From assembly GCA_009746045.1 (NCBI GenBank), contig RPFO01001423.1, positions 1 to 29,158 of the forward strand: a stretch of DNA of 29,158 nt. The letters run 5' to 3'. Every line of letters begins with the position of its first letter. Within the stretch, counting starts at the first letter, position 1. Below, one piece after another: positions 7,142-14,816 of this stretch. The DNA comes from Mesostigma viride (Eukaryota; Streptophyta; Mesostigmatophyceae; Mesostigmatales; Mesostigmataceae). The translations under genes were made by a program, and so were the position numbers. Below the pieces are notes generated by a model. It was not told where the DNA came from. It saw only the letters and a list, made by a program, of their open reading frames with translations, and searched no databases.

Positions 7142-7699
7142 ATGTCATGTACTTGTACGATGAGTCTAGGCAGGTATCTTCGGTACACGGAGGGCGGCGA
7201 AAACGGCGTACGGAGATTCGAATATGACAAGGAATTCTCCAAACATGCCGTTCCGGGATTCGCGAGCGCGATCGACACGAATTTCGAAAGGGTACGTCCG
7301 GTTCCGAGACCGTTTCAACCGGTATCGGAGTCCGCTGCGAAGGAGTACGGAATGGTGGTCCTGCGCAAAGAAGATCTCGAAGCGCTGATCTCGCTGATCG
7401 AAGATCTCAAATCAAGATGCGGGGCCGATACGATGTCAGGCGTCCGTCCACAGAATTCGGCAACCGAGATCTCGAGGCCGTACGAAGGATCTGCCGAATT
7501 CGAGGGCCGTACGCAAGATCCGAGGATTCCAGGTGAGCGTCCGTACGCCCGTGTGCCGGGAGAGCGTCTGACACCTGGCGACGTAGATATGTCCCTCCCG
7601 GCGTATATTCCGGCCGAGTACGACGGAGCCGTACCGAGTACGGTAGTGTATCCGAATTTCAGATCCGCGCACGGCCCGGGCTGGCTAGGAGGAAACTGA
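7142..7699 (+). CDS. Unknown protein, Pro/Arg/Glu-rich
   Basis: A 185-residue frame of unrecognised family. The likely start is the ATG at 7142 or, seven codons in, the ATG at 7160 (MSLGRYLRYTEGG). The middle has a short amphipathic helix (VVLRKEDLEALISLIEDLKS, about residues 72-91) of coiled-coil character; the C-terminal half is Pro/Arg/Glu/Tyr-rich and probably disordered (IPGERPYARVPGERL). No membrane segment. GTACG words recur unusually often through and just upstream of it (for example near 7012, 7131, 7207, 7343, 7482, 7508). It sits 35 bases before the next gene. A structural or scaffolding role is possible but unsupported. Confidence 0.6.
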   Translation: MSCTCTMSLGRYLRYTEGGENGVRRFEYDKEFSKHAVPGFASAIDTNFERVRPVPRPFQPVSESAAKEYGMVVLRKEDLEALISLIEDLKSRCGADTMSGVRPQNSATEISRPYEGSAEFEGRTQDPRIPGERPYARVPGERLTPGDVDMSLPAYIPAEYDGAVPSTVVYPNFRSAHGPGWLGGN

Positions 7700-7710
7700 C
7701 GCGCGGCGGC

Positions 7711-7734
7711 AAAAAAAAATGTCGTATCCATTAT
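7711..7734 (+). promoter_or_regulatory. Shared upstream box: A-run, TGTCGTAT, CATTATA
   Basis: AAAAAAAAATGTCGTAT followed by CCATTATAT directly before the ATG at 7735. A near-identical arrangement (AAAAATGTCGTAT then CATTATA) precedes the gene at 12406, suggesting a common late promoter. Confidence 0.5.
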
Positions 7735-9928
7735 ATGATGGATCCGTACTGGCCGTACCCGCCGGAGGAAAGACTTCCGGGAAACATACTCTACAAAATG
7801 CTGTCCGGCACCGCGAACGTCGGAAAGAAAGCGCTCGGATGGGTCCGAGGCAGCGTCGGGGCGTGCGCGAGCGGAATCGGGAAAACGCTCACGAGAGAGC
7901 AAATCGAGCGGCTCGTGGTCACTCTGTACAAGGAACTCCCGGCCGCGTTCATCAAAAAGACGCCGACGCCGACCCTTTGCATTCTCGTCGGCGACGAAGT
8001 CGTCGGCCGCCTTCTCATGAACATGTGCAAGCAGGCACTGCAAGGCAGCCCGGACGCGCACGAACGTCTCGTCCATATCGCGTTCATGTTGACGAAGACG
8101 TCCAAGGACGTGCTTTTCCGCATCCCGAAAGAGTACCTTTGCGAGATCATTTCGCGGGCCACGAACACCACGCAGAGGGTCGCCATGTTGCAGAACACGG
8201 TCGACTTTCACAAGAAGTTCGGCAACGAGGATTTCCGCGATCTCGGAATGCGGGCCGGCCGGGCGTTCGCCAACGAGGCGGGAGACGGGCCTTACGACAT
8301 GCAGGGCGGGCGGGGGGGCGGGGGGAGGGGAGGCATGCCGATGTTCGTGAACAACGTGTACCCTCGCGGCCCGATTCGACGCGGGAACGCCGGCGGCGGT
8401 GGGAACGCGGCTGTGTATTTCAACGCGCCTCCGAACCAGAACCCGTGGACGCATTACGGCGGCCAGGCGCGCACCGCACACCAAGCGGCGTGTTGTCAGG
8501 TGGTGCAGTCCGCGGTCAACAACGCGCACCGGATGCGCGCGGAAAGCATCGCGGGGGCCTTGAACCCGTACACGAAGGTGGGAAAGACCGAGGAACCTTC
8601 GCCGGGCGTGCCTGGTTCTTCGAAGGACGGGAACGCGTTGAGGGGGGACAAGGTGTTCGGCCCGGGGTACTTGTGGGGCGGATTGGTCTACGATGAGCCC
8701 CCTCCACCTCCACCTGCATCGACCGCACCTCCACCTCCACCTTCACCGAAAGCACCGGGAGCACCGGCTAGGCCGCCTTCCCCACCAGGGGGCGGGGCGA
8801 GTGGCTCCGGTGAGGGTTACAGCGGAAGATATTGTCGGGGATGCAATTAAAGATTTACCGGAACGGACCAAGAAAATGTTAAAGGCTATGTGGACAGCGT
8901 GCTGGTGTACGGCCATTATCGCGGAAACACAAAGGAATACTTGTCTGATGCTTTGGAAAAGGATCTGGAAAGCGAAGGAATCCCACAAGCGACTATTAAA
9001 CGAGTAGTGGAAGAAGTCGAGGGGGTTTTGGATAGTGTGAAGAATTTTGGAGGTTTAGTGGGGAATATACCTGTAACGATGGGAGAAGCCGCAAAGGCAC
9101 GTGAATGGAGGTTGACAAACCTTGACCGCAAACCGGGTATCACGAAGGAACAGCTTGACGACCTGATGAAATACGCGCATGGACCCAGTGGACCACATGA
9201 AAGGGCGTTACGGTTGGGGTACTTGTTTGAGGAGAAAACGCGTTTACGCGATCATCCAGAAGAGCTTAAGAAGGTCTCAGATTTGTACAATGAATTGTTC
9301 AAGGAGACGGAAATAAAACCAGTCGAACCAGACATGTTAGACGATAGAGCACGGGAATATGGCGGAAAGGCAGCTCATTACTTGAATATATTGGCAAGTG
9401 ATGATGACTTTCCAGCACTTCGTACAAATTTGAGAAGTCTAGCGGGGATTTGCATAAGATACCAAGATGGATGATCTACACAGACGACAGTGCGGGCAAG
9501 ATGTATGATAGCGGAAACTCAACAAGAAAAGCAGCTGACAGGTGTTTTCTAATGTCCTACCGCGATTCATATCGGACTTAAAAAAACAGGCAACGGAGGA
9601 TGATATCAATCAGAAGGAACTGGAAGCAGTAGGTCTACTTACGGCAATACAAATAGGCGACAGAGCGGGGCTAGGGACCCAAGCGGAGGAGTTGCGCGAT
9701 AGAGTGACGATATTAGCAGATGTCATGAGGGACAAATTGAAACGTGCAAAATCTGCAACCGCGTCGCAAAAGCGCGTCCGTCGTACGGCCCCGCACAAGG
9801 CCCGCGCCAAAACCGTGAAGAAGAAAGCCCCCGCCCAGAAGAAGGCCGCGCCCAGGAAGAAAAAGGAAGCCGCCGCCTCCCGCCCCCACTGTCTGGGCGT
9901 CAACTCCAAGTCGATTTTCTGCGGCTAA
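7735..9928 (+). CDS. Large unknown protein with Pro-rich linker and basic tail, mosaic and frame-broken
   Basis: About 732 residues if read through. Residues 1-190 are helical and soluble (TREQIERLVVTLYKELP, VHIAFMLTKTSKDVL). A Gly-rich patch (MQGGRGGGGRGG) and a soluble stretch follow, then a proline-rich linker (PPPPPPASTAPPPPP). After that comes a domain of about 300 residues with many charged helices (RGNTKEYLSDALEKDLE; MIYTDDSAGKMYDSG) and a Lys/Ala-rich histone-H1-like tail (KTVKKKAPAQKKAAPRKKK). The frame changes at about 8788-8797 (two bases), 8864-8866, 9412-9422 and 9541-9542, all repairable by adding bases in G or other short runs. From about 8820 to 9740 the DNA is clearly more A/T-rich with different codon choice than the flanks, suggesting recombination with a foreign homologue. 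Function is unknown; the tail suggests nucleic-acid binding. Two separate genes remain possible. Confidence 0.62.
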
Positions 9929-9980
9929 AACGGCCGACAAATTGTGTGCGACCACTGTATCCTCGTCCCCGTCCCGTCCC

Positions 9981-10574
9981 ATGGAGTCGTCGGCGCTGAT
10001 CACGTGCCCGTCGTGTGGCAAGCAAAAGGCGCCGGAGGGGTTCAACAACCGCAGTCTCCGCCTCCACGGGCCGTGCAGAGAATGCCGCGCGGAGGATAAC
10101 AAGAAGTTCAAGGCATCCAAGGAGGGATATTTTCGTCACCTCATCCGAAATCTCGCGACCGCGCGCAAAAAGTCCGCGCGCAAAACCTCTCTTTCCATCT
10201 CGCTGTTCGTCCGCGATCTCGTGGAAATCTGGGAAACCCAAGGGGGGAAGTGCGCCATCACGGGGATCAACATGACGCACGGGCCGGACGCCGAAGTCCC
10301 CGGCCGTTCGGCGGTCATTGACGTCATCGATCCTTCTAGAGAGATCTCCAGATCCAACGTGCGGCTCGTGTGCAGGAAGGTCAAGCGGATGAAGGGGAAT
10401 GACGACGTCGAATCGTTCCGAAACTTCTGCGCTTTGGTCGCAAAGGCTTCCGACGACGCGGCGCTGGACGGTACGGACTTCGAGTTTGACACCGCCGACA
10501 TGGAAGATGACGTGGAAGAACCAGGAGCGTCCACGAGACAAAGGTGGGCCGACGAGGAGGAAGAAACGGTATAA
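9981..10574 (+). CDS. HNH-type nuclease-like protein with N-terminal zinc finger
   Basis: About 197 residues from the ATG at 9981; an in-frame ATG at 9942 overlaps the spacer and is less likely. The N-terminus has CPSCG (Cys9, Cys12) and CRECR (Cys32, Cys35), a C4 zinc ribbon often found before HNH domains. The core has EIWETQGGKCAITG (about 83-96) and SNVRLVCRKVKRMKGN (about 125-140), matching the giant-virus HNH family pattern (W-QGG-C-TG ... N-LVC-VN-MK). The central line AVIDVIDPS shows an Asp where the classical H-N-H has its catalytic His-like element, so catalytic activity is uncertain. The acidic C-terminus contains DMEDDVEE. DNA cleavage is inferred. Its stop codon overlaps the TATA box of the next gene. 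Confidence 0.68.
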   Translation: MESSALITCPSCGKQKAPEGFNNRSLRLHGPCRECRAEDNKKFKASKEGYFRHLIRNLATARKKSARKTSLSISLFVRDLVEIWETQGGKCAITGINMTHGPDAEVPGRSAVIDVIDPSREISRSNVRLVCRKVKRMKGNDDVESFRNFCALVAKASDDAALDGTDFEFDTADMEDDVEEPGASTRQRWADEEEETV

Positions 10575-10576
10575 AA
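10570..10576 (+). promoter_or_regulatory. TATA box
   Basis: TATAAAA, 67 bases before the ATG at 10644 and overlapping the TAA stop of the HNH-like gene. Confidence 0.65.
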
Positions 10577-10643
10577 CCCGGGAGCCTCCAAGTTTTCGTC
10601 AAACGACTCCCACTCTTCCTCCACCCACTCCTCTTGATCCGCC

Positions 10644-11366
10644 ATGGCGTCCACCGTGGTTCTGTTCGATGACTTCGACGTCAACAAAGTCCTGTACAAA
10701 GACCCCAAGAGAACCGGGAGGGGGCAAGCCGGCCCGGGCGCTCTCTCGGCCTTCATGTCCTACGGCGTCGAAGGCACGCCGGTCCGCATCCAGACCCCTC
10801 GCATGCGTGCCCCGTTCGGCATCAGCTTTTTCGAGCCCAAGAACGGCCAAGGCGACAAGAAGTACACGCTCGACCTGTCCTTCGACGGGTTCGCGAACGA
10901 GGGCACCGACTCGGCCACCTTTTACGAGATGTGGACCGGGCTCGACACCCGCAACAAGCAGCAATCGTTCCAAAAGTGCGTGGAATGGTTCGGCAAGCGG
11001 ATGAGCGAAGAGCTCGTGGAAGAGCTCTACACGTCGGCCGTCAAGCAATCCAAGAAGGAGGAATACCCTCCGACTCTCAAGTGCAACGTCCCGTGCCGCG
11101 ACGGCCACTTCCAGACGCGCTTCTTCGACGAGGAGAAGCGGCCGGCCACCTTCGCGGACGTCCAGAAGGGCTGCGAGGTGCAAGCCATCCTCGAGGTCTC
11201 CCGTATGTGGTTCATGGACAAGCAGTTCGGCTGCACGCCGGTCGTGCAGTCCCTCCAGTTCTTCCCCTCCACTCGCATGCCCGACGGGTACTGCTTCGTG
11301 GACAGGGACAGGGACCAGGCGTCCGACGAGGAGCCGGGCCCGAAGAGGTCGCGCTCGGACGATTAA
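10644..11366 (+). CDS. Putative ssDNA-binding protein of algal giant-virus family
   Basis: A complete 240-residue protein. The conserved elements are TPRMRAPFGISFFEPKNG (about 52-69), KKYTLDLSFDGF (about 73-84), SEELVEELYTSAVKQSKKEEYPPTLK (helix and loop, 120-145) and a C-terminal strand set with ILEVSRMWFMDKQFGCTPVVQ split over residues 186-206. The tail is Asp/Glu/Arg-rich. I recognise this as the family widespread in Phycodnaviridae and Mimiviridae-like viruses, which I believe is catalogued as DUF5871 and is suspected to be an OB-fold single-stranded-DNA-binding protein. A clean TATA box 67 bases upstream suggests early or intermediate expression. A polyadenylation-like AATAAA follows 40 bases after the stop. 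The family match is from memory; the biochemical role is inference. Confidence 0.8.
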   Translation: MASTVVLFDDFDVNKVLYKDPKRTGRGQAGPGALSAFMSYGVEGTPVRIQTPRMRAPFGISFFEPKNGQGDKKYTLDLSFDGFANEGTDSATFYEMWTGLDTRNKQQSFQKCVEWFGKRMSEELVEELYTSAVKQSKKEEYPPTLKCNVPCRDGHFQTRFFDEEKRPATFADVQKGCEVQAILEVSRMWFMDKQFGCTPVVQSLQFFPSTRMPDGYCFVDRDRDQASDEEPGPKRSRSDD

Positions 11367-11405
11367 GAATGGACCGGGTCTAAATGAACTATGTAACTGG
11401 TGTCT

Positions 11406-11411
11406 AATAAA
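11406..11411 (+). terminator. Polyadenylation-like signal
   Basis: AATAAA 40 bases after the stop of the ssDNA-binding-like gene, in an AT-rich gap. Confidence 0.35.
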
Positions 11412-11453
11412 GATTAATTTCATGCATTATCATATCAAACTCGTACATCCAAC

Positions 11454-11882
11454 ATGCAACTAGACAGTTCCGTGAAAGCTCTCCTCGTAGGTTCGTCCGC
11501 GCCGTTGACCGCACTGTTGCCCGCGTATATGGCCGCGATCCGTTCGTTCGCAGGAGAGGGGGCGGCGGTATCCGTAGGCACGGAGTGGGTCCTATTCATG
11601 GTGACGCTGCTGCTAGGATTCGGAAACCTCGCGGCCGTGCGCTGGTCTCGAAGCTTCGACGAAAATATATCCAGCGAACGGAAGTTTCTAGTGACCGGCG
11701 CGGCGTGCGGATTCGTGATCGGTCTCCTGGTCGCCAGTTCCGGCTTCCACGTGGCCGTCTTCCCCGACTGGTCCATCGTGGGCCATTTAGCGACCATCGC
11801 AGCGTCCACCGCGGCGTACGCGTCCTTGTTCCACTTCGTCTTGAGGCCATTAGACGCCCTCATGGACCAGGTGTGTCCTTGA
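11454..11882 (+). CDS. Four-pass membrane protein
   Basis: A complete 142-residue protein of unrecognised family. Hydrophobic segments are visible near residues 10-28 (LLVGSSAPLTALLPAYMAA), 44-60 (WVLFMVTLLLGFGNLAA), 80-98 (LVTGAACGFVIGLLVASS) and 106-126. A small-residue-rich character (Gly, Ala, Ser) fits a helical bundle. The ATG at 11454 follows an AT-rich spacer after the previous gene. It could be a holin-like, channel-like or virion-envelope protein; nothing in the sequence decides. Confidence 0.75.
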   Translation: MQLDSSVKALLVGSSAPLTALLPAYMAAIRSFAGEGAAVSVGTEWVLFMVTLLLGFGNLAAVRWSRSFDENISSERKFLVTGAACGFVIGLLVASSGFHVAVFPDWSIVGHLATIAASTAAYASLFHFVLRPLDALMDQVCP

Positions 11883-11938
11883 AGCTCGTTTCGCGCTCGA
11901 GGATTCAAATCACACCGCTACGGTAGCGCGAGGACGCC

Positions 11939-12385
11939 ATGAACGCGATCGGTATCTGCTTGCGGATCGTGTACGCTGCTAGATCGGTCCCAAAATCCCA
12001 AAGGTGGCTAAAGAGAGTGGCGAAAGAGAGAGGAATCCGCATCCAGCACGCAGGGAACGGAGGCGAGAAACAGCTCGTGTCCTTCACGGGCCGCACGTAC
12101 TTCGTCGACGGGTTCACGATGGACACGGATCCGCCCACCGTGTTCGAATACCACGGCGATTTCTGGCACGGAAACCCGGATAAGTACGGTTTTTTTGAAA
12201 TGCATCCGTTGAAGAAGCGCTGCCACGGAGAACTCTACATCCGGACGAAGAGAAAGGAACAAGAGATCCTGAACATGGGTTTCGCGCTAGAAACGAGGTG
12301 GGAGTGCGAGGACGAAGGCCTCCCTCCGCCCGATTGGAAAGTCCCACCCGATTTCCCTCTCCACCCAAGAAAAATGTCGTATTAA
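11939..12385 (+). CDS. Vsr-like / PD-(D/E)xK-type endonuclease
   Basis: A complete 148-residue protein. The signature YFVDGFT (about 54-60) followed by FEYHGDFWHGNPDKY (69-83) and HGELYIRTKRKEQEI (96-110) belongs to the very-short-patch-repair-like restriction-endonuclease fold that occurs in giant viruses, virophages and polinton-like viruses, either free-standing or beside DNA polymerase. The catalytic acid is likely Asp57, with Glu70 and the His residues near the active site. A role in DNA repair, recombination or degradation of host DNA is inferred. Its last codons (KMSY, stop) are embedded in the promoter-like box of the next gene. Confidence 0.8.
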   Translation: MNAIGICLRIVYAARSVPKSQRWLKRVAKERGIRIQHAGNGGEKQLVSFTGRTYFVDGFTMDTDPPTVFEYHGDFWHGNPDKYGFFEMHPLKKRCHGELYIRTKRKEQEILNMGFALETRWECEDEGLPPPDWKVPPDFPLHPRKMSY

Positions 12386-12396
12386 CATTATACAGT
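12369..12396 (+). promoter_or_regulatory. Shared upstream box: A-run, TGTCGTAT, CATTATA
   Basis: AAAAATGTCGTATTAACATTATACAG straddling the preceding stop codon, split around the TAA. The order and spacing match the box before the gene at 7735. It ends about 10 bases before the ATG at 12406. Confidence 0.5.
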
Positions 12397-12405
12397 AGCA
12401 GACTC

Positions 12406-13101
12406 ATGGCGGCACCGTATTGCAACGCACCCCAGTCCAGGCCGGACAGCTACATCGGGGCCAGGGAACGCCCACAGGTGTTTCCTGAGCTGTGTGGCGA
12501 CCCGGAGTTCGAGACTCTTCGCTCGGCCCAGCAGTTGGGCACCGAGACCAAGCTGATCCCCTCGGACGAGTACGACAACGCGTATGGAATCGACACCCGC
12601 GCGGCTCCCCGTCTCGCCCAGTTCGGGAGCGGGTTCGACGCTCAAATGCAGTTCGCCAAGGACCTCATGCCTTCCAAGGAGGACGTCGTCAGCGCCATGC
12701 TGAAACAGTCCGAGGGCGTGCTGGCCGTCACGAGCAACCGCAAGGACCTGCCGTTCACGGGCATCCAGACGCTCCGTGAGTACATCCCCATCCCCCTGAA
12801 CCTTGGCATGTTTGGACAGATGAACCTGGCCTCCACCGGCGCGCTAGGCAGCGTGAAGCTCGACAACCAGTCCGGGTGCACGTGCGGCGCCGCGAACCCT
12901 GCCGGGTTCTCCGTACCCCCGACCATGGCCTACGACCCGCGGTACCAGGCGCCCACGTGGGCAGAGGCGGAGACCACGGTCTTCTCGATGCCTCCCGTAA
13001 ATTCGGCCACGTCGCTCGGTATGATGGGCGAGTCCGGCCGTCCCGCTCCGAACACGTTTTATGGCGCTCCCGGCATGAACACGGATCTCGCTGGGCTGTG
13101 A
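12406..13101 (+). CDS. Unknown soluble protein, probable virion component
   Basis: A 231-residue protein from the ATG at 12406; the frame is open further upstream, but the promoter-like box and the codon context favour this start. The sequence is rich in Pro, Gly, Ser and Met (SMPPVNSATSLGMMGESG) with a compact middle (FTGIQTLREYIPIPLNLGMF) and CTCGAANPAG. No transmembrane segment and no known motif. Sharing the leader box with the large protein at 7735 suggests similar timing, and the composition resembles abundant viral structural proteins, but there is no homologue I can name. Confidence 0.7.
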   Translation: MAAPYCNAPQSRPDSYIGARERPQVFPELCGDPEFETLRSAQQLGTETKLIPSDEYDNAYGIDTRAAPRLAQFGSGFDAQMQFAKDLMPSKEDVVSAMLKQSEGVLAVTSNRKDLPFTGIQTLREYIPIPLNLGMFGQMNLASTGALGSVKLDNQSGCTCGAANPAGFSVPPTMAYDPRYQAPTWAEAETTVFSMPPVNSATSLGMMGESGRPAPNTFYGAPGMNTDLAGL

Positions 13102-13161
13102 GGCGCGTTTCGCGGTCTCGTTAAAAAATATCCGTTCTAGACACCGGACGGCGGCTTCGAA

Positions 13162-13638
13162 ATGGACGGGGCCGTGGAATTGGAAGAGTGGCGCAACAAG
13201 ATGCGTTCCATGACGTCCGAATTCATCGAGGTGGACGACGCGTTGAAGACGACGTCCAAAGACCTCGCTCCTCTGCGTAAGCGCAAGAAGGCGTTGCAGG
13301 AGGACATCCTGGCGTCCATGATCCGAGCCGGTGTGGACGCGTGCAATATCACCGGGAGGGACGACAAGCTCTTGGTGAAGACCAGGAAGAAGAAGACGCC
13401 GCTGAAGGACGTCCTCCCCGACCGCCTTCTTCAGTTCTTCGGCGGAGACGGGGAGAAGGCCGAAGCGTGCATGCGCGTCATCATGGAACCTCACGTGGAG
13501 GAGGTCAAGGCGCTGGCCCGCGTGTCCAAACGCAAGCGCAAGGCCGCGGAGTCGGCCGAAGAAGAAGAACCTCCTGCCCCCGAAGAGGAGGACAACCCCG
13601 TCGAGGACGAGGAAGAGGAAGAAGAGGACGACTCGTAG
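13162..13638 (+). CDS. Charged coiled-coil protein with acidic tail
   Basis: A complete 158-residue protein. Residues 1-60 form a likely coiled coil (EEWRNKMRSMTSEFIEVDD; LRKRKKALQEDILASM). A basic patch (KTRKKKTPLKDVL), a second helix (EACMRVIMEPHVEEVKALAR) and a long Glu/Asp-rich tail follow. The general pattern, a short coiled-coil start with repeated LRKR/K and a small C-terminal helical part, is seen in a family of giant-virus proteins of unknown function (possibly DUF5760, by memory). The leader has TTAAAAAATATCC. Role unknown. Confidence 0.72.
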   Translation: MDGAVELEEWRNKMRSMTSEFIEVDDALKTTSKDLAPLRKRKKALQEDILASMIRAGVDACNITGRDDKLLVKTRKKKTPLKDVLPDRLLQFFGGDGEKAEACMRVIMEPHVEEVKALARVSKRKRKAAESAEEEEPPAPEEEDNPVEDEEEEEEDDS

Positions 13639-13781
13639 AAAGCGTTCTCCTTGCGCATGTCGCTCACGAAAAAATGGATCCCGGACTCCGGCTTGTTGTA
13701 GAAACTCCCATACGCGTCGATCCACTCCCCGGACCAGGGAAGGACGGCGATGTTGTTGTGTACCGGATGACAATAACTCAT
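13491..13781 (-). CDS. Possible antisense gene with poly-Ser tail
   Basis: Weak call. On the minus strand an ATG at 13781, preceded by an AT-rich leader (TTTTTATTATCATATCC), opens a frame whose first 50 residues look protein-like (CHPVHNNIAVLPWSGEWID; FYNKPESGIHFFVSD). It then runs into a Ser-rich stretch, which is simply the complement of the Glu-rich tail of the plus-strand gene at 13162-13638. The first 48 codons lie in a gap without a plus-strand gene. Either a short real gene converges here, with the true end shortened by a frame change, or the match is chance. Confidence 0.3.
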   Translation of the reverse strand: MSYCHPVHNNIAVLPWSGEWIDAYGSFYNKPESGIHFFVSDMRKENAFYESSSSSSSSSSTGLSSSSGAGGSSSSADSAALRLRLDTRASALTSST

Positions 13782-13853
13782 GACGAATGATTCTTTATGG
13801 ATATGATAATAAAAATCTCGCTCGTTCAATGACTTGTGTTTAAAAACTCTGGC

Positions 13854-14764
13854 ATGTGTACACGCACGACCATGGACTGCGCCGATTGCTCGCGGGTCGT
13901 CCAAGTGTCGTCGGACGATCTGCAATGTCACCTGTGCATGGGCGTGCTATCGAACCCGGTAGTGGTAGAATGCAGGACGCGGACAGAGGGCGGCAAGTGC
14001 GAGGCGGTCGTATGTCACAAGCCGTGCTTCAGCGAGCTCGTTTCGAGGCAGAAACGCCGCGGAGGAATCGTGGCCCCGGTCACGGGCAAGTGCATTCTGT
14101 GCAGGGCTCCGTGGCATCGGTACAAGTATCAGCACCTAATCACGTTAGGACGCATCACGGCTTTGGTACGTCGAAAGTGCATCAACTGGGAACGGGGATG
14201 CACGTTCGAGGGTTCCTCTGATGATGTGTTGAAGCACAGGGCCGGGGGCGGGTGTCCGCAAGAGAAAATCGACTGCCCGAACCGCTGTCACGGATGCACT
14301 GCCTCGTTCCTCCGCAAGGACCTGGTGGACCACAAGCTCGCGTGCGAGCACTTCCCCTGCCGCTTCTTCCTCGACGGGGACGGCTGCAAACACGTGGGGA
14401 AATACACGGACCTCGTTTTGCACGAGACGACCTGCTCCTTCGCGACCCTATCCTGTCGCGCGCTGATCAACTGCGGCCGGGTGCAGCACGGGATATGGTC
14501 GAACGTGAACGATAACAACTCGATGCGGTGGGACCTCTGCGAGGCAGGGAAGGACTACCACGTCTTGCCCGAGGACGAGGAAGGGGGGACGACGAGGAAG
14601 ACGGGGAGGACGAGGACGAGGAAGAGGGAGAGGAAGAGGAAACCGAGGGCGAGAGTTCGGCCGCGAACAACTCCCGGTCTCTCGGCAGCGCCGCACTTAT
14701 CGTGAACAGGTCGGACATCCCCGCTCGCTCGTTTATATCCATCGAGAACGTGTCGCTCCATTGA
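13854..14764 (+). CDS. RING / TRAF-type zinc-finger protein (putative E3 ubiquitin ligase), frame-broken
   Basis: About 303 residues if read through. A RING-like module spans roughly residues 24-80: CHLCMGVLSNPVVVEC, then VVCHKPCFSEL and CILCRAPW. TRAF-type zinc fingers follow (CINWERGCTFEG; HRAGGGCPQEKIDCPNRC; CKHVGKYTDLVLHETTC). This layout matches TRAF-like ubiquitin ligases, which viruses use to alter host signalling or protein turnover; substrate and activity are inferred. The acidic C-terminal tail and the ending SFISIENVSLH sit one frame back from the fingers, joined if one G is added to the GGGGGG run at 14583-14588. A start at 13872 is also possible. The zinc-finger part is intact either way. 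Confidence 0.82.
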
Positions 14765-14816
14765 AGAGCCGCGTCACCTCGCCGATAAAACAAATGGGGA
14801 CGTGTGATGAGTGAAG

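Noticed and set aside
7315-8529. A 404-codon minus-strand open frame
   Set aside because: It lies opposite two better plus-strand genes, is Arg/Val/His-rich without domains, and arises from the GC-rich codon pattern.
9471-9600. A separate short gene starting at the ATG at 9471
   Set aside because: It reads well for about 35 codons but continues smoothly into the following frame after one added G at 9541, so it is better seen as part of the long protein.
10599-11423. A 274-codon minus-strand open frame
   Set aside because: It is opposite the well-recognised ssDNA-binding-like protein; Leu/Arg/Val-rich shadow.
12844-13773. A 309-codon minus-strand open frame
   Set aside because: It spans two good plus-strand genes and their spacer; composition is typical of a GC-rich shadow.
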